Below, one piece after another: positions 51,896 through 63,800 of a stretch of DNA of 64,000 nucleotides. The notes beneath the pieces were generated by a model, which searched no databases, had not been told where the DNA came from, and worked only from the letters and a program-made list of their open reading frames with translations. Both the position numbers and the translations under genes were made by a program. The first letter of the stretch is position 1. Each line of letters opens with the position of its first letter. Source of the DNA: Patagioenas fasciata (Eukaryota; Chordata; Aves; Columbiformes; Columbidae); contig NC_092522.1 in the NCBI RefSeq assembly GCF_037038585.1, forward strand, positions 50,009,661 through 50,073,660, given 5' to 3'.

Positions 51896-52906
51896 ATACC
51901 TGATTGCCCTACCTGTGCTCTGTCTATTTACTCAGATCTCCTAGGACTCTCTTATCAGTATAGTGTGAAATCACAGTGCCACTAATATCTGGAAAAGATG
52001 CACCAATGATGTTAACAGGGAAAAAAAAATTACCTTGTGTGCTTCAAATAACTGAGTCGTAGGAAAAAAAAAAAACAGTGAATGCATGTAAAATGTCTGT
52101 TAAGTTTCCCCTTGATTTAAAATTTCCTCCAAAATTATACTGGCCAGAGGCTCACACTGACACCTTTACTTTGAGGCTAAAGAGAGATGTAAGGTCTGGC
52201 ATAAACTATAAATGTTTTGTAAATTACTCACTACATACAGAGGAGAATTCTAGGTATTCCAGAAGAGGACTATGCATTTAACTCAGCTCTGAAACACCCC
52301 CACATAACAGGACATTAAAGCTGTAGCCTTTTTGTACATAGAAACTAATTTTATGACTTCCTGGAATGTTTTAGTTACTGTTTTCTCATTCTCTGAGACT
52401 GAGGAAGTATGAAAGTAAGAAAAGTAACATTTTTCAACTATGACATGGTTATAAACACTTTAAAAGTATACATTTTGTCTGAGAATGGCCACTTTCAGCC
52501 TCATATAAGCATAGAAGTTTAACAGCCAAGACATTAATTGTTTTGCAACAGAACCAGATTAATTAATGAAATTAAATGTACAGCTTTCTTCAACACACAG
52601 GACTGGCCTTTACATTTTAAACATAATTTTTAATGACCATTTTTCATAACTGTGTCAGCAAGGTTTGTGTGAAGTCCTCCAAACAACACTATCTGGAACC
52701 TAAATTGTATAATAATTGTTTCACAATATTCCATGATTTACTTCTCTAAGCTATATGCTAAAATGGAACTTAAAATAAGGTATGATAAATTTCTGATTAG
52801 AGCCTTCCCACCACCATTTTTGAAATACTGATGAAGGTTTTATGATCTTCAGCATACATAATTTCATAAAAAAACAGCTTCTTCTCTTATCCATTTTCAT
52901 CTGCTT
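51896..52906 (-). other. Possible 3' UTR or downstream DNA
   Basis: AT-rich sequence after the proposed minus-strand stop codon. I see no sustained coding frame. Minus-strand AATAAA hexamers occur further down (plus-strand TTTATT at 50827-50832, 50777-50782, 50427-50432 and 50144-50149), any of which could end the transcript. Which one is used, if any, cannot be told from the sequence. Confidence 0.3.
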
Positions 52907-52935
52907 TCAGTAATGAGCAGGGTCACCTGGGCGAT
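52907..52935 (-). CDS. Candidate terminal coding exon with stop
   Basis: On the minus strand, a pyrimidine-rich acceptor (GTTTGTCTTTTAG) is followed by 29 coding bases. Entered with one base carried over (phase 1), they read RPGDPAHY and then TGA at 52907-52909. The upstream exon at 55.1 kb (54-nt form) and the one at 59.1 kb both leave one base, G, so the junction codon is GAT (Asp) with either neighbour. The other two frames stop too: one after 12 codons, one after 3. I do not recognise the C-terminal peptide. The phase match is the main support, and the exon is too short to be convincing on its own. Confidence 0.4.
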
Positions 52936-55122
52936 CTAAAAGACAAACAGTTGTGAGGAGCCAAATAAAACACGTGAACATCAGCACTGAAACAATTTAA
53001 AAAGTTATAGCCTGTTGCAGAGTAAGATTTTGCGATCTGTATTATGCAGGTGATTAAACTACCATAATGATGTGTTCTCGGTTTAATGATCTATGTATAA
53101 ATTATTCAGATCAGCACTTATGTTTTGAACCTTAAGTCTTAAGGCAAGCATTAAATTTTATAGCATCTGCTCCTTTGTTAGTATGGGTCATAAGGCAGTT
53201 TTCAGATATAAATCTAATATTTGAATGCTTATAAAAATAAATAATCCTGACAGTAGTACACTAAGAAGCCTAAGACTGAGATACAGTTTCTATATCAGTA
53301 AAATCTAGAATGATGATTATGAGAACTACAATAACAATACACTAATCAATATTATTCAAAACGAAAAAGAAAAATAATCCAAGGAGTGGATTTTCCAACA
53401 TGATCAACATTAAAGGCCACAGTTCTCTGTGTAAATACAAAGTTTTGCCCATGTGCAACACCACTGACTTCACTGTGTGGAACAGTTGTCATCCTCCATA
53501 ACTAAACATGCTCTTATGAAAATCCGCAAACTGTACCAGATTTCAAAACTTGCTCTTAATATTTTGCCTCTGTCTTTGCACAGCCTCTTTTTTTGCTGCT
53601 CAGTCTTTCTAGAGAGCAGGAACAGGACATCAGGCTTTCATTTTTTTTTAATTATATACCTTCCGTATGAGAAGAGAGATTATTCTATAACATCATGTAC
53701 TCAAAATAGTGAAGCAAAAACTAAAGATACCGTGATTCCAAAGCACATAAACAAAGGAAAACCCATCAGTTCCATAAACATCCTCTTGAGCCAACCCAAT
53801 TCAAAGATTGCTAGAAACCAAAGAAAAGCATGAAATTGTTGAAGATTACATAGATGGAGACAATTTTCAGTTAGGTTGAGATGAAGAGATAAACATGGCT
53901 CTAACTGTGTCACCCACTTTCTAAGTCACGTAAGTGTTGTTGACGTTTCTTTTCCTCTGGTACAATTTTTACACTTCATGATTTAAAATGGGATTTCTAC
54001 ATAACTGATTCATTTTTGTTTCCTGAAGACAGAAATTAAGTAAAGTACCCATGATTATTTTTAACTGAATGGACATGCAAATGGAAGACATAAGAAAGTT
54101 GCTGTAATCTCTAAAACAGTTTCTTAAGAAACACAAGTAATGACGAAGGGCTTTTGTGGCACCAATTTACCAATGTATGTTCCTATGATGCTGTTAAAAA
54201 TGCATGTGCTCTGTTATTTTATATTTCTTTAGTATTATTCATATTAACTACATTTAAAATGAATTAATTTTATAATTAAATACATATGTCACTGAAATTG
54301 AATCACAAAGTAAAATATATCAATTTTTAAGAAATAATTCTGAAAATGTGTGTTTAAATTAGAATTCTGGACAGGAAAAAATACTTATTTCTCATAACTA
54401 TTATTCAGTACAGATGTAAAGCATGACAGATTTTCTCTCCTCAGCTGTGATGTGGTTCACTCCACACAGCCAGCTGAGACAGAAAAAGTTGCTTAACTAC
54501 AAGTGCCAAAAGTAAGAGCAATTTTTGGCTTGTCTAAGAAAGCTCTGCATTTTAAAGAAAGGTTATTGTGTTTCAGTGGCAGATGATGTTTACATCAGTG
54601 ATGCCATGTTTCAAACTTTTCAAAAGGTTTCAGTAACAATGGTATAACCTGAAAAATAAAGGTATAATCCAAAATTAAGACACAAACCACAATCAGCATG
54701 GGTATGCCGCATTATGCATGGTGAGCAAACTCTTGTAATGTACACAACTATAATGAAAGTATGCAAAACTTACAGTCTAAGTCTTAAAACCTATACTCAG
54801 GAATATCTAATGATGTTGTAAAAACACTTGAAAGTTTCCAGCATCAAAGGGACAGAACAATGTAGCTATACTGGGATGCCACTGGGCTTCGGCTGGTACC
54901 TTTAACTTAAGTTTTAGTGATCCCGATCTCACAGCAAGCTTAGACCTAACATGACAAGTGATTAACAAGCTGAATAGCCTCAGGTTTGAGTGATTTCCTC
55001 CACAGTCACATGGTTCTGTTACTCTGTAAAGTTCATAAAAAGAGGCTCTCACAGACAAAACTTATCTCAGTGGTAACTATCCCATCATGTCAGTTTGCTA
55101 CTTGCACATATGTTGTCCTTAC
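52936..55122 (-). other. Proposed intron
   Basis: AT-rich non-coding sequence between the last two proposed minus-strand exons. The open frame at 53477-53833 on the plus strand has no recognisable domain. Confidence 0.35.
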
Positions 55123-55176
55123 CAAGGAGGAAGGTGGAACCTTCTCCTGCAGTCTGGATGTCCCGATCCATATTCT
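55123..55176 (-). CDS. Candidate internal coding exon, 54 nt
   Basis: On the minus strand a strong pyrimidine tract (CCTCTCCTGCTCCCTCCAG) is followed by GTAG and then this segment, with a good donor (CTTG then GTAAGG). Two acceptors lie 4 nt apart. Using the inner one gives 54 nt, keeps phase 1 on both sides, and reads NMDRDIQTAGEGSTFLL. Using the outer one (start 55180, 58 nt) gives an Arg-rich reading (REYGSGHPDCRRRFHLPP) from the 59.1 kb exon, but then runs into TGA at the junction with the 52.9 kb exon. The inner site is preferred for this reason. The exon could also be skipped without breaking the frame. Confidence 0.45.
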
Positions 55177-58100
55177 CTACCTGGAGGGAGCAGGAGAGGA
55201 ATTAAATATTTTTAATTAACATAAAAGCAGGAAAACAAGATCTTATTCAGATAGCCTGCAAGAAAAATTACACTTGCACATATTTTGAAAAATGAACACA
55301 TCTCTCTCCAGTTGGTGTATAATTATGGCTAGTAATTTGAGATGTTGGAGGATAAAGTCAATGGCGATGTTGGTCTTCTTAAAACTGTTAGACCACTGTA
55401 ACTTAAAAATCTAGTTCAATTAATGTGTTGGGACAATGAATCATACATGTTATATACACTGTGGTTGGTAGATCAGACTGTGTGAATTCAGGAAAGGAAA
55501 GTACACTATTCAGAAGCAGACATAAGCTATATTAACAAATATTTTCATCCTGGTTTAAGTGTGCCTCTGTACAATACTGCTTTAGTTATAGATTTCTATA
55601 AGAAAAGTACTACTCAAACTGTAAATGAAATGTTTTCTTCAGCACCAAAGTTCTACCAAGTCCCATTTACATTACAGTTCTATCAAAATCCTATTTATGA
55701 GAAACAGGCTTGAACATAGAGCATGCAACGCAAGTGTGGAAGTCTTGATTAAACACTTACCAAACAAAAACTTGCTACAAACTCAGATCCTTCAGTATAG
55801 TTGTATTATGTTCAACTACATGGTTAACGGTGTGCTACAACTCAAGTGGCTGTACCCTTTTGGTGCAACTGCATTCCATGAAGAAATGGGACTCTGGATA
55901 ATTCCCTTTTGCCTTGGACAAAAGAGTTTCTTTTGAGTGAGACATACTTCCAGTGATTCTATTTTATCATATCTTAAGTCCTTGACATTAATCTTTCCTT
56001 TCCTCTGAAAAAACTGCTTTCACTTTTCCATAAAAGGTTTTCTCCAATACCTTGTTTTTAAAGAAAAACAAAACACTTTTGAAAATGTGATATTTTCTAA
56101 GTTGAATTCTTTAAAAAACAAAAGCTGCCCATCTCCCTTTTCTTATTCTTGTAAAATAGAGAGATGTAAGAAAAACAAGGCAAAGGTGGATGGAAACAAA
56201 GAAAACTAACCTATTTTTTTTGAGATAACATACTTTTCTTAGGCAGAATATAGTTGGCCTCCAAATCCAAAACCCTCTAAATCCAAGTATGAAATTGTCA
56301 AAATGCTCCCCTATTTCCTCATCTCACTGTTAATAATTCTGGGTCCACTATACAGGGCATTCTGATGTTTACCTTATCACCATCAGGAATTCTATATCCT
56401 TGCCAATACCTTTCACTATTTCTAATGTATTAGTGTATCCTTGATTTCAACCATTCATGTTGCTGTTACAACCAGTCCCACAGACACTTTCTCCCCTATC
56501 GCCTTCCCTCATCTTCAGTTCATTTTTCAAACAGGTTCTCAAATACTAGCATGAGAACCATTGTCCAAATCACCAATATTTTTAAATACAGCTATAGAAG
56601 TATATAAGACAGTGCACAGGTAGGGTTAGACTTTCTAATTTTCTTTTCTTTCTAGCTTTTGTACATTGATTCAGATCTAGGTGGTAATTTGTATGCTATG
56701 ACAATCTTGTGTGTATCCATTGGACTGATGAAGAGATTGACAAACATACTCAGTAGTGTTTTCCATAGTTCTTAGGGCTCAGTTTACTTTTAGCTATTTG
56801 TAGAACAAGGTAACAATGTGACCCCAAACAACATATCAGTGGTCTTAACTGCTAGTTAATGAGGTTTTGTCTACCAATAGGCTATATGGCATGTGGTGTG
56901 CTGTTTCAGCCACGAACCTAGAATCTGGAAAGTCATGCTTTATTACAGACATCTATGCTACCTCAGGCAAGATTACTTTAAACACAAAGTACACAGATTA
57001 TGAAGTGTTGCAATGCAAAGTTTTATACCTCAATATTGGAAACCTACCCTTAGCTTTACATGAGATACCTACAATCTGTTTAATAAGCATCAGAAGGAAC
57101 AGACACTCACAATGGGATACACAAAAGTCAGCGTGCTAAACAGGAAGTCTTCTAAATTAACAAACAAGAAACATCAAGGAAAATTCTACCTCCCTGTGAG
57201 GCTTAGTTGTCCTGCTCTGAGGTACAGGGATGCACTCTTCATTTGTGACATGAAGCCAAGAAATTTATGAAGAGAATATTAAACAAATAAAATCAAACCA
57301 ACCAGACAAAAAAACCCAACAAACCCACAAGTCCCTGAAAACCCAAAAAACACACAGCTGAATTCCCTCCTCTCAAAATACAGCTAGAGGACGAGATGTT
57401 AATTACAACAGATCAGTTGTAATTAAAAAACGAGGGATGCCCAAGTTGAATTCTTGTTCTGCCTGAAAAGATTCTAACAATCATTTCAAAGAAATATCAG
57501 TGCTTCTGAGGTTTATGCTTTCTAGGTGGAAGCACCCTGTCCTCCACTGCTGACAATCACATTGTCATGGGATTCTTAAATGTTAACTGATCAGAGAGCG
57601 TGAAGGCTGCCTAATTGTTGAGTACACTCCTGACACAGAAGATTTGGGTCCTGTGCTTACTGTTCCATTACTTTTTAATGCATTTTATCCAATGATTTAT
57701 ATATAATATACAACAGCAGGAACCATAACATATACCATGGGAAGGTTTATAAATGGTGAGACAGATAGATAACAGTAATATTACTAGGAAGTTTTATCAT
57801 GTAAGCTATAATGGAACACAAAATTACTACTCTTTTGTTCTTTTTTCTCTCCTCTTGGTGAGATACACACATATAGCAGAGACAACAGCTACATAATGAA
57901 GCAAATCAAATACCTGTTTTAATATTAGCCAACTCAGGAAAAAGAAACTTTGTAAAAATGAGACATTTTGGCAGATCAGATCTAAAATATTACAGGACTC
58001 TTTTGTAAGGTATATATTTTCCAATAAGTCTATTTTACTTAAAACAGACACAATTTAACCACATTAATGGGATCGTGTTTTAAAGAGCATCCTGAGGCTA

Positions 58101-59082
58101 GTAAAGAGGGCTAGTGTATAAGAAGTGTATTTGTTTTAATAATGGTACTGAAACACGTTTATAACACAATTCAGCACAGTGGAACTTTGTGGAATTCATG
58201 AGATCTCTGGAGCTGGTTAGAGATGACACGACCTCTGAATAGCAGGCTTTTTGAGATGGTCACATACCACACTTTACTGTATTTATTTATTATTTGTCCT
58301 CCCTAATCACATCATTACATCAATCTTCTTTGAAAAAATCACCTGGAAACAGAAGAAATTTAGACTCTGCAAACTTAATAACTGACCTTTCTCAGACACT
58401 TCTCTTCCTTTTGCTTATTTTATTTAATCTACATGTATATGCTTCGAGTCATAACGATGAGGAAGTAAAACCGAACTCATGTCAGCTCAACAGTATTATC
58501 CACAGTGATGCTTCACTGAAATGTCTGTTCTGTCCAATAAGTGAGATTGGTGAATGACTTAAGATAAACTTCTGCTGAGACAAAACAAAACTAATATTTG
58601 TATTACTTAGGTGATGATCTGGATGCTGAGACTGATGTAGAAAACCACTTAAGAATATGCTTAACTTTATTCATGTGCTTAAGTATTTTCTTGAAGTATG
58701 AACCAAGATCTGCAGCTAAAGACTTCAGACAGACACATACACACTTCTGTGCATCTGCGCCAATTTGTTTGAGAACTATTACGATTTCAAATACAGTCAT
58801 CAGCTGAGACCAAGCATGGAAAGTTTCAATACCACATGAAAGCTTTTTTCTCAGAATACTGCGAGTAAAAGAAGACTCCAGATTATAATGCTACGTGCTA
58901 CTTAACCTTGCAGAGTTAGTTTTTGCTAATGGTAGTACACAACCACAACTGATAAAAGTTTTGTTACTGACTCCTGTGGTCACAGGAGTAACTGCGTACA
59001 CACAAATTGCAGATAGCCATAGAGTTGTTATACTGTTGATGGAGATGATTTCAAATACACACACACGAACATATTTTTTTAC
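55177..59082 (-). other. Proposed intron
   Basis: About 3.9 kb of AT-rich unique DNA with only short open frames. I see no repeat family or exon-like segment I would defend. Confidence 0.35.
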
Positions 59083-59196
59083 CTTGTGGTTGACGATTTC
59101 TCCGTGGAAAGCCCCTCATCTGGTTATGGTATGGAGGAACAAAAGAACTTCTGTGTGTTTGCTGGAACCTGGGATTATATTCTCTTTGTCGTGTTC
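59083..59196 (-). CDS. Candidate internal coding exon, basic
   Basis: On the minus strand, CTGTTTTTCAG precedes and CACAAG then GTAAAAA follows, so both splice sites are good. The 114-nt exon is open in the frame entered at phase 1 and leaves at phase 1. That frame encodes a basic Gln/Asn/Arg/Pro-rich stretch, with TRQREYNPRFQQTHRSS early and MRGFPRRNRQPQ at the end. The other two frames stop after 6 and 26 codons. The composition is like the low-complexity tails of RNA-binding proteins, but this is only compositional and no domain is recognised. It is the best-supported exon of the chain. Confidence 0.55.
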
Positions 59197-60402
59197 CTGA
59201 AAAACAGTATTTACTAAGCAACTCTGACTATATACAAGATTAAATGAAGAAAAAGACAGCATTTTTTTTTTTTTTTGGGAAACAATATTTCTTAGTTTTA
59301 TGCCAGAATAATTATACACAACTATGTTTTTTGCAAACCAAAGCCAGCCTAATAAGCATGGTTCTTGTCCTTATTTCCATCTATGCACATCATGATTACA
59401 AGCTGTTAACAAGTGTATTTAGAAACCAGACCAAAATTTTATGACACAGATTTGAAGATGGCAGTCATTAAAACAAAACAGAAATCTCTGTCCAAACTGG
59501 AATCACAAATCATAATTAAAATGTTTAAGTACAGCTCTCAAGCAATAGCAGATGCTAACAGGGTCTGGTATCATAAATCACCATGAGATACCCTCAGTTT
59601 TGAATGTCCAGCACCAGTGTGGTGTAGTACCACATCAGAAGTATTGCTGTCACGTAATGCACAGTACTGAACTAGCAGCAAATAATTCATCTGTTGTAAT
59701 TTGCTCAAGGATTTTTGAAGGGGTCATTTTCATCCTCACAGGCATTATAATTAATCAGGTATTAAGCAGGTACCAGCATAAACACTGAGATTCAGTGTGA
59801 ATTATTTTGAAACCTCAAAAGGCTCAACATTCAGGCTGATTTGTGAACGATGCTGAAAATCCTTTAGATGTTTTCTTTTTTTTTTTTTTTTTCCCCTGAA
59901 AGTCAGGAAGATCAGGTGGGGAAAACAAATGTGTTTAGTAAACTGAACCACAGAGTTAGGGACAAAAAAAAAAAAAAGTCATTCTCTAGGTTGCCCAAAA
60001 GCTTTCTTGTATTTTGAACTGTCAGTCCCATAAAGAGTATTCTCTCTTCAATGCATCACTCAGACCTTCAACTACCAATGTTAAAAGAGGGCCCCTACAG
60101 GAAAGGAAGAAAAAACTTTGAGTCATCTAGTTCCTCCTATAAAAATAATTTGTCACTGAATTTGGCCATGAATGATATTTACTGCCAGTATCTCACTAAC
60201 TATGTAGCTAGATGGAAGTGGTTTTTAAGCCGAACTTGAGTAATCAAATTCACATGAATTCCTAAAAAACGGATCTCTCTTAGATCTCTCCTTTAGTTTC
60301 TTAGAGAAAGACTACAATTTAGCTTGATGGGCTACCTACGTAATTGCTGCTGCTATTAAAGGATAATTATCAGTTTACTGGGAAAATTAACACAATGCCA
60401 AC
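59197..60402 (-). other. Proposed intron
   Basis: AT-rich DNA with T/A runs at 59262-59276, about 59876-59892 and 59965-59978. No coding signal is seen. Confidence 0.35.
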
Positions 60403-60511
60403 CTGTGAAAAATCCATTCCCCCTTGGTCTGCTCTGTATTGTTCTTTTCTTCGCCATGCAAACCTTGCAAATGAAAGACTTCAGATTCTGGAAGGGTGTA
60501 TATAAAGACTC
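60403..60511 (-). CDS. Candidate internal coding exon, 109 nt
   Basis: On the minus strand, a strong acceptor (TTCTAATCCTGTTGTCTGCAG) opens the segment and TTTCACAG then GTTGGC closes it with a weak donor. Two frames are open throughout. Entered at phase 0, it ends LKSFICKVCMAKKR then SRPRGNGFFTG, leaves one base, and joins the 59.1 kb exon in its open frame. Entered at phase 1, it reads VFIYTLPESEVFHLQ and stays open, but joins the 59.1 kb exon in a stopped frame unless an internal donor is used (TTGCAAG then GTTTGC, exon 60464-60511, 48 nt). The phase-0 reading has a basic composition like the next exon. I cannot decide between them from sequence. Confidence 0.45.
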
Positions 60512-60611
60512 CTGCAGACAACAGGATTAGAAATGATGACTGTTCTGCTTTTCTCACTTCAGGTACAGCACAAATCAATCATGTACACAACAACTAAAAA
60601 ATTTGTCTTAC

Positions 60612-60638
60612 CCTCATACATATATGAAGGTGGTAGAT
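60612..60638 (-). CDS. Weak candidate microexon, 27 nt
   Basis: On the minus strand the donor is good (TATGAGG then GTAAGAC). The acceptor (ATGCAAACCAG) is only moderate. Entered at phase 1 it reads LPPSYMYE and leaves phase 1. Entered at phase 0 it reads IYHLHICMR and leaves phase 0. The 9-codon length makes this a weak call. Confidence 0.25.
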
Positions 60639-60801
60639 CTGGTTTGCATTTTTTCAGGAAACAAAGTTCAAACATTTCATATTAAAAGTTGATCCTTGGA
60701 GGGATGAGTAGAGATGCAGAAGGAGCATTTTCCCCTTTCTCAGTGAAGTTTGTTTTTCTTCCTACTCACATTGTAAATCACTTGCTTCCCTATTCTATTA
60801 C

Positions 60802-60866
60802 CTTGCATCTGTAGATAAACTTCACTTGACTTCCATCGGCAGATGGTTAAAGCCTCCAGATAAGGA
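60802..60866 (-). CDS. Weak candidate coding exon, 65 nt
   Basis: On the minus strand the acceptor lies after GTGTTTTCCATAAGTTAATC plus AG, and the donor is GCAAG then GTAATAG. Only the frame entered at phase 2 is open; it contains YLEALTICRWKSSEVYLQMQ and leaves phase 1. This fits the 61.0 kb segment upstream and the phase-1 reading of the 60.6 kb segment downstream. No family is recognised. Confidence 0.25.
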
Positions 60867-61028
60867 CTGATTAACTTATGGAAAACACACCAACGAAAAA
60901 CAAAGTGTCTTAATTTCAGATATTACAAGCAAAATTTAACAGAGTAGTAACACATCAGCCTCAACTCTTGACTGATAAAATACTACCATGTCTAAAGAGA
61001 AACAAGGGAATTAAATAAAAATGTATAC

Positions 61029-61068
61029 CTTGTGATGTGATGAAAAGTTCTACTGTCAAAATGACAAG
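61029..61068 (-). CDS. Weak candidate coding exon, 40 nt
   Basis: On the minus strand the acceptor is TCTTTAAGTAGCTTCAG and the donor CACAAG then GTATAC. Entered at phase 1 it reads CHFDSRTFHHIT and leaves phase 2, which fits the 60.8 kb segment. Another frame is open as well, so coding support is thin. Confidence 0.22.
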
Positions 61069-61735
61069 CTGAAGCTACTTAAAGACACAATACTAAGAGA
61101 TGTGATATATTCTTAACTTTCACTGACTTCAGGGAGCTCTGAAGAAGTGTCAGATCTAATAACCTTTTTATTGATTTGTACTGGGCATGTGGGCAGTAGT
61201 ACACATTGAAAAGAACTATGAAAAGATAGATTTTTAGAGCAATAGCAGAATTTATGATTTTCATAAAATGGAACTGATTTTTACAGGATTATAGTTACTT
61301 TTTGTAACTACCAACAAGGCAGAGGGGGGAGCAGGAAGGAGGGGACAGAATTACAGCATAAGATAAAAATCCAACAGGTGTCAAGATAGCAGCAACTAGA
61401 GAAGTTTCTTAAATTAGAGGTAGAGCCTGAATCCGTGAACTTTCCTATCACATTTTTTGAGTTAATCATCTTCTTTATAGACCCTTAAGCAAAACCCACA
61501 GATATTTTTCCCCACACAGAGTACTGTCTGTGAAGAACACCCACTAACGGGAAAAACCTTTCATTATATTACTGGGAGAACAAATTCAGAATGTGTTTAT
61601 GAAGGTTGGATGAAAGATATGACAAAACATATCACTTAGGTTGACCCCATTAGGTAATTTGGTTTTAATTTTAAAAAATTGATCATGAACACACTCATTA
61701 GTGAGAAGCACAATAAAAAGGCTAATAAAGTGATA

Positions 61736-61771
61736 ATATAATTGCCTCACTGTTTCGTGAGACAATTATAT
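61736..61771. repeat. 36-nt hairpin, 15-bp stem
   Basis: Arms at 61736-61750 (ATATAATTGCCTCAC) and 61757-61771 (reverse complement apart from one position) flank a 6-nt loop TGTTTC. It lies between proposed exons of the minus-strand gene. It could be a MITE remnant or an RNA hairpin, or could have arisen by chance in AT-rich DNA. Confidence 0.6.
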
Positions 61772-62742
61772 CCAATTTTCTGTGTGGATAAACAAACTAA
61801 TATGATTACTGTTATGAAAACCAGAGAACTAGCATAATATGAGCTTATAATTTGTTTTTTTAAAGAAAGATGGCTCTATTTTTGATTCTTATCAGAAGCT
61901 TTCAATTTTTTATCTTTAGCAGCTGCTAGGGGTACAAAGAGCTGAGCTACGCAAAATCTTGCCCACAAATGCATCAACTGCACTTAGTTTAAACATTTTA
62001 TTTTAGTACAAGAATCTGTGGGAATCAAACCACAAAATGTTGAAAAATTCTGGAATATGTGTAAATATTTAACCAAGATTGTATTTCTACTGTGATTTTC
62101 ATAAACTTATTAACTGTATTTAAGTCCATCATAATAAAAAAAACACTGATTCTGAGTTCTCCTGAACACCCTGAAGTAATTGTCCAGATCATGGAGAAGG
62201 GACCTGAGGAGTTAAGAGACAAGTATGGAACACCAAAAGAAGTCATTTTTTCCTATTACTTATCTTTTCTATAACCAAACATGCCATGCAGTATAACTTT
62301 TTCTCTTAATACAATGCTGTAGCTATCATCATATTTGATTTATGGTGCTCAGGGGTAGATTGTTAGCAAACAAGTGCTGAAAGATCTTGGCTTCCAATGG
62401 TACACTAAGCTCTGCCAGGAAATAAGTACCAGTTTTATTTATTAAAGTTGAACTTATAATAATAGGAAAAACCAGTCACACATGCTTGTTGCCTTGCCAG
62501 TGTCCCCAGCTAAACTGGCATCTCTTGGCAATTCTCCCAAAAACAGATTCTTGCCTCAAACTGATAAGCTGGAAAGCTATTTTATTATTCTGGGAGCAAT
62601 CTCTGCCATATATGTACCACAAAATCGTACCTAAACAGGAAAAAGGTATTTAAACTACTCTAAAAATTCACGGGGATAGACTATTTTTTCCCCACAACAG
62701 AATAATTTATCTGGGGTTTATTTAAACTAGAGTATCAGACTT

Positions 62743-62759
62743 TAAAAAAAAAAAAAAAA
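62743..62759 (+). repeat. Poly-A tract
   Basis: About 17 A residues beside the proposed 62.8 kb donor. On the minus strand this reads as a T-run inside the intron. Confidence 0.85.
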
Positions 62760-62768
62760 CAAACTAAC

Positions 62769-62808
62769 CTAGATATTTAAATTGATCAAGCAAATTTCCA
62801 TCTTTCTT
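62769..62808 (-). CDS. Weak candidate coding exon, 40 nt
   Basis: On the minus strand the donor is ATATCTAG then GTTAGT. The acceptor (CTTAGATCCCTAG) has a poor pyrimidine tract. Only phase 0 is open: it reads KKDGNLLDQFKYL and leaves one base, which fits the 61.0 kb segment. The poor acceptor keeps confidence low. Confidence 0.2.
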
Positions 62809-63499
62809 CTAGGGATCTAAGTGTCTTCATTTATCTTTCTTCTAAGGCAGGTTAAAATATAACTTTAACCTGACCACATTGGGATTTTCAAATGTAAGCT
62901 AAAACATACTAGCTAACACATCTAAAAAGTCCTCTTAGGCAATATCAATTTTATTCAGATTTAGATACATGCTGTAAAAGTTATTCTCTAACCTGAATTC
63001 TACCCAAATGGAAAAGAGGTATCAGTTTAACATAGATTCGTACAGTTTTACATTTTCCCATTTATTCTTTAGACCCTCTATTGTTCTGCAAAAGTCCTAC
63101 ATGAAAATCTGGATGAACCACTGGCCCAATCTAAAATCTACTGAAATCAACAGACCAATTGATAAAAACCACAGGATTTGGATAGAGGTTATAGTCTTAA
63201 TCATATGATTGATTCCATATGGAAAGGCTTATCCCACTCCTCCATGCTGAAAACACACACATTCCACCCACCCACACGCGTTCCACTCATCACTCCAGAT
63301 CAGGATGGTGTGTAACTGGACACAAAACTGGAACAGAAAACATTATACAACAACTGATACTGAATGCAGGAGATTAAAATAATTCAAAACCGAAAACTTT
63401 CTTCTCTGTAATCACTTTTATATATGTTAACCTCAAGTGATATACATAACAGCAGGTAAAAATATTCCAAAGGTAAAATTTTCAAAAGTAATTAAACAA

Positions 63500-63800
63500 A
63501 CATAGGGTTTTCAGTCCCACATTGAAAGGAGACACATAAATCAAAGGTCTTAAGAGCTGTCTACACAGCCGAGTACAGATGAGAGCAGACATAACCAAGC
63601 ATCTCTCCACATAGTCTGTGGTGCTGGGGTATGAGCCAGGTCTGGTCTGAGGCTTCACCAGTGCATTAGCAGAGCCTTGCACCGGCCTAGGAGACCCTGG
63701 CTCGGCCACGGTGCCACCCTCACACATCACACAGAGCCCACACCCAGCAGGACTCTGCTGGTATCTCCCTGTCCTCGCCTGGGCAGACATGCTTTAAGTC
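63500..63800. repeat. GC-rich insert, possibly a decayed element
   Basis: A sharply GC-richer block (for example GCACCGGCCTAGGAGACC and CTCGGCCACGGTGCC) inside very AT-rich DNA. A minus-strand open frame of about 100 codons crosses it without a recognisable domain. Sharp composition edges suggest an inserted element. I cannot name a family. Confidence 0.25.

Noticed and set aside
62092-62274. Plus-strand frame with HPEVIVQIMEKGPEELRDKY and a good acceptor on the opposite strand
   Set aside because: Looks protein-like on the plus strand, but there is no donor after it. The minus-strand acceptor (ACTCCTCAG) has no matching donor or fitting open frame.
62590-62650. Minus-strand acceptor CCTTTTTTCCTGTTTAG followed by about 50 open codons
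   Set aside because: No credible donor follows. It would also need to be inserted between two segments that already join in phase.
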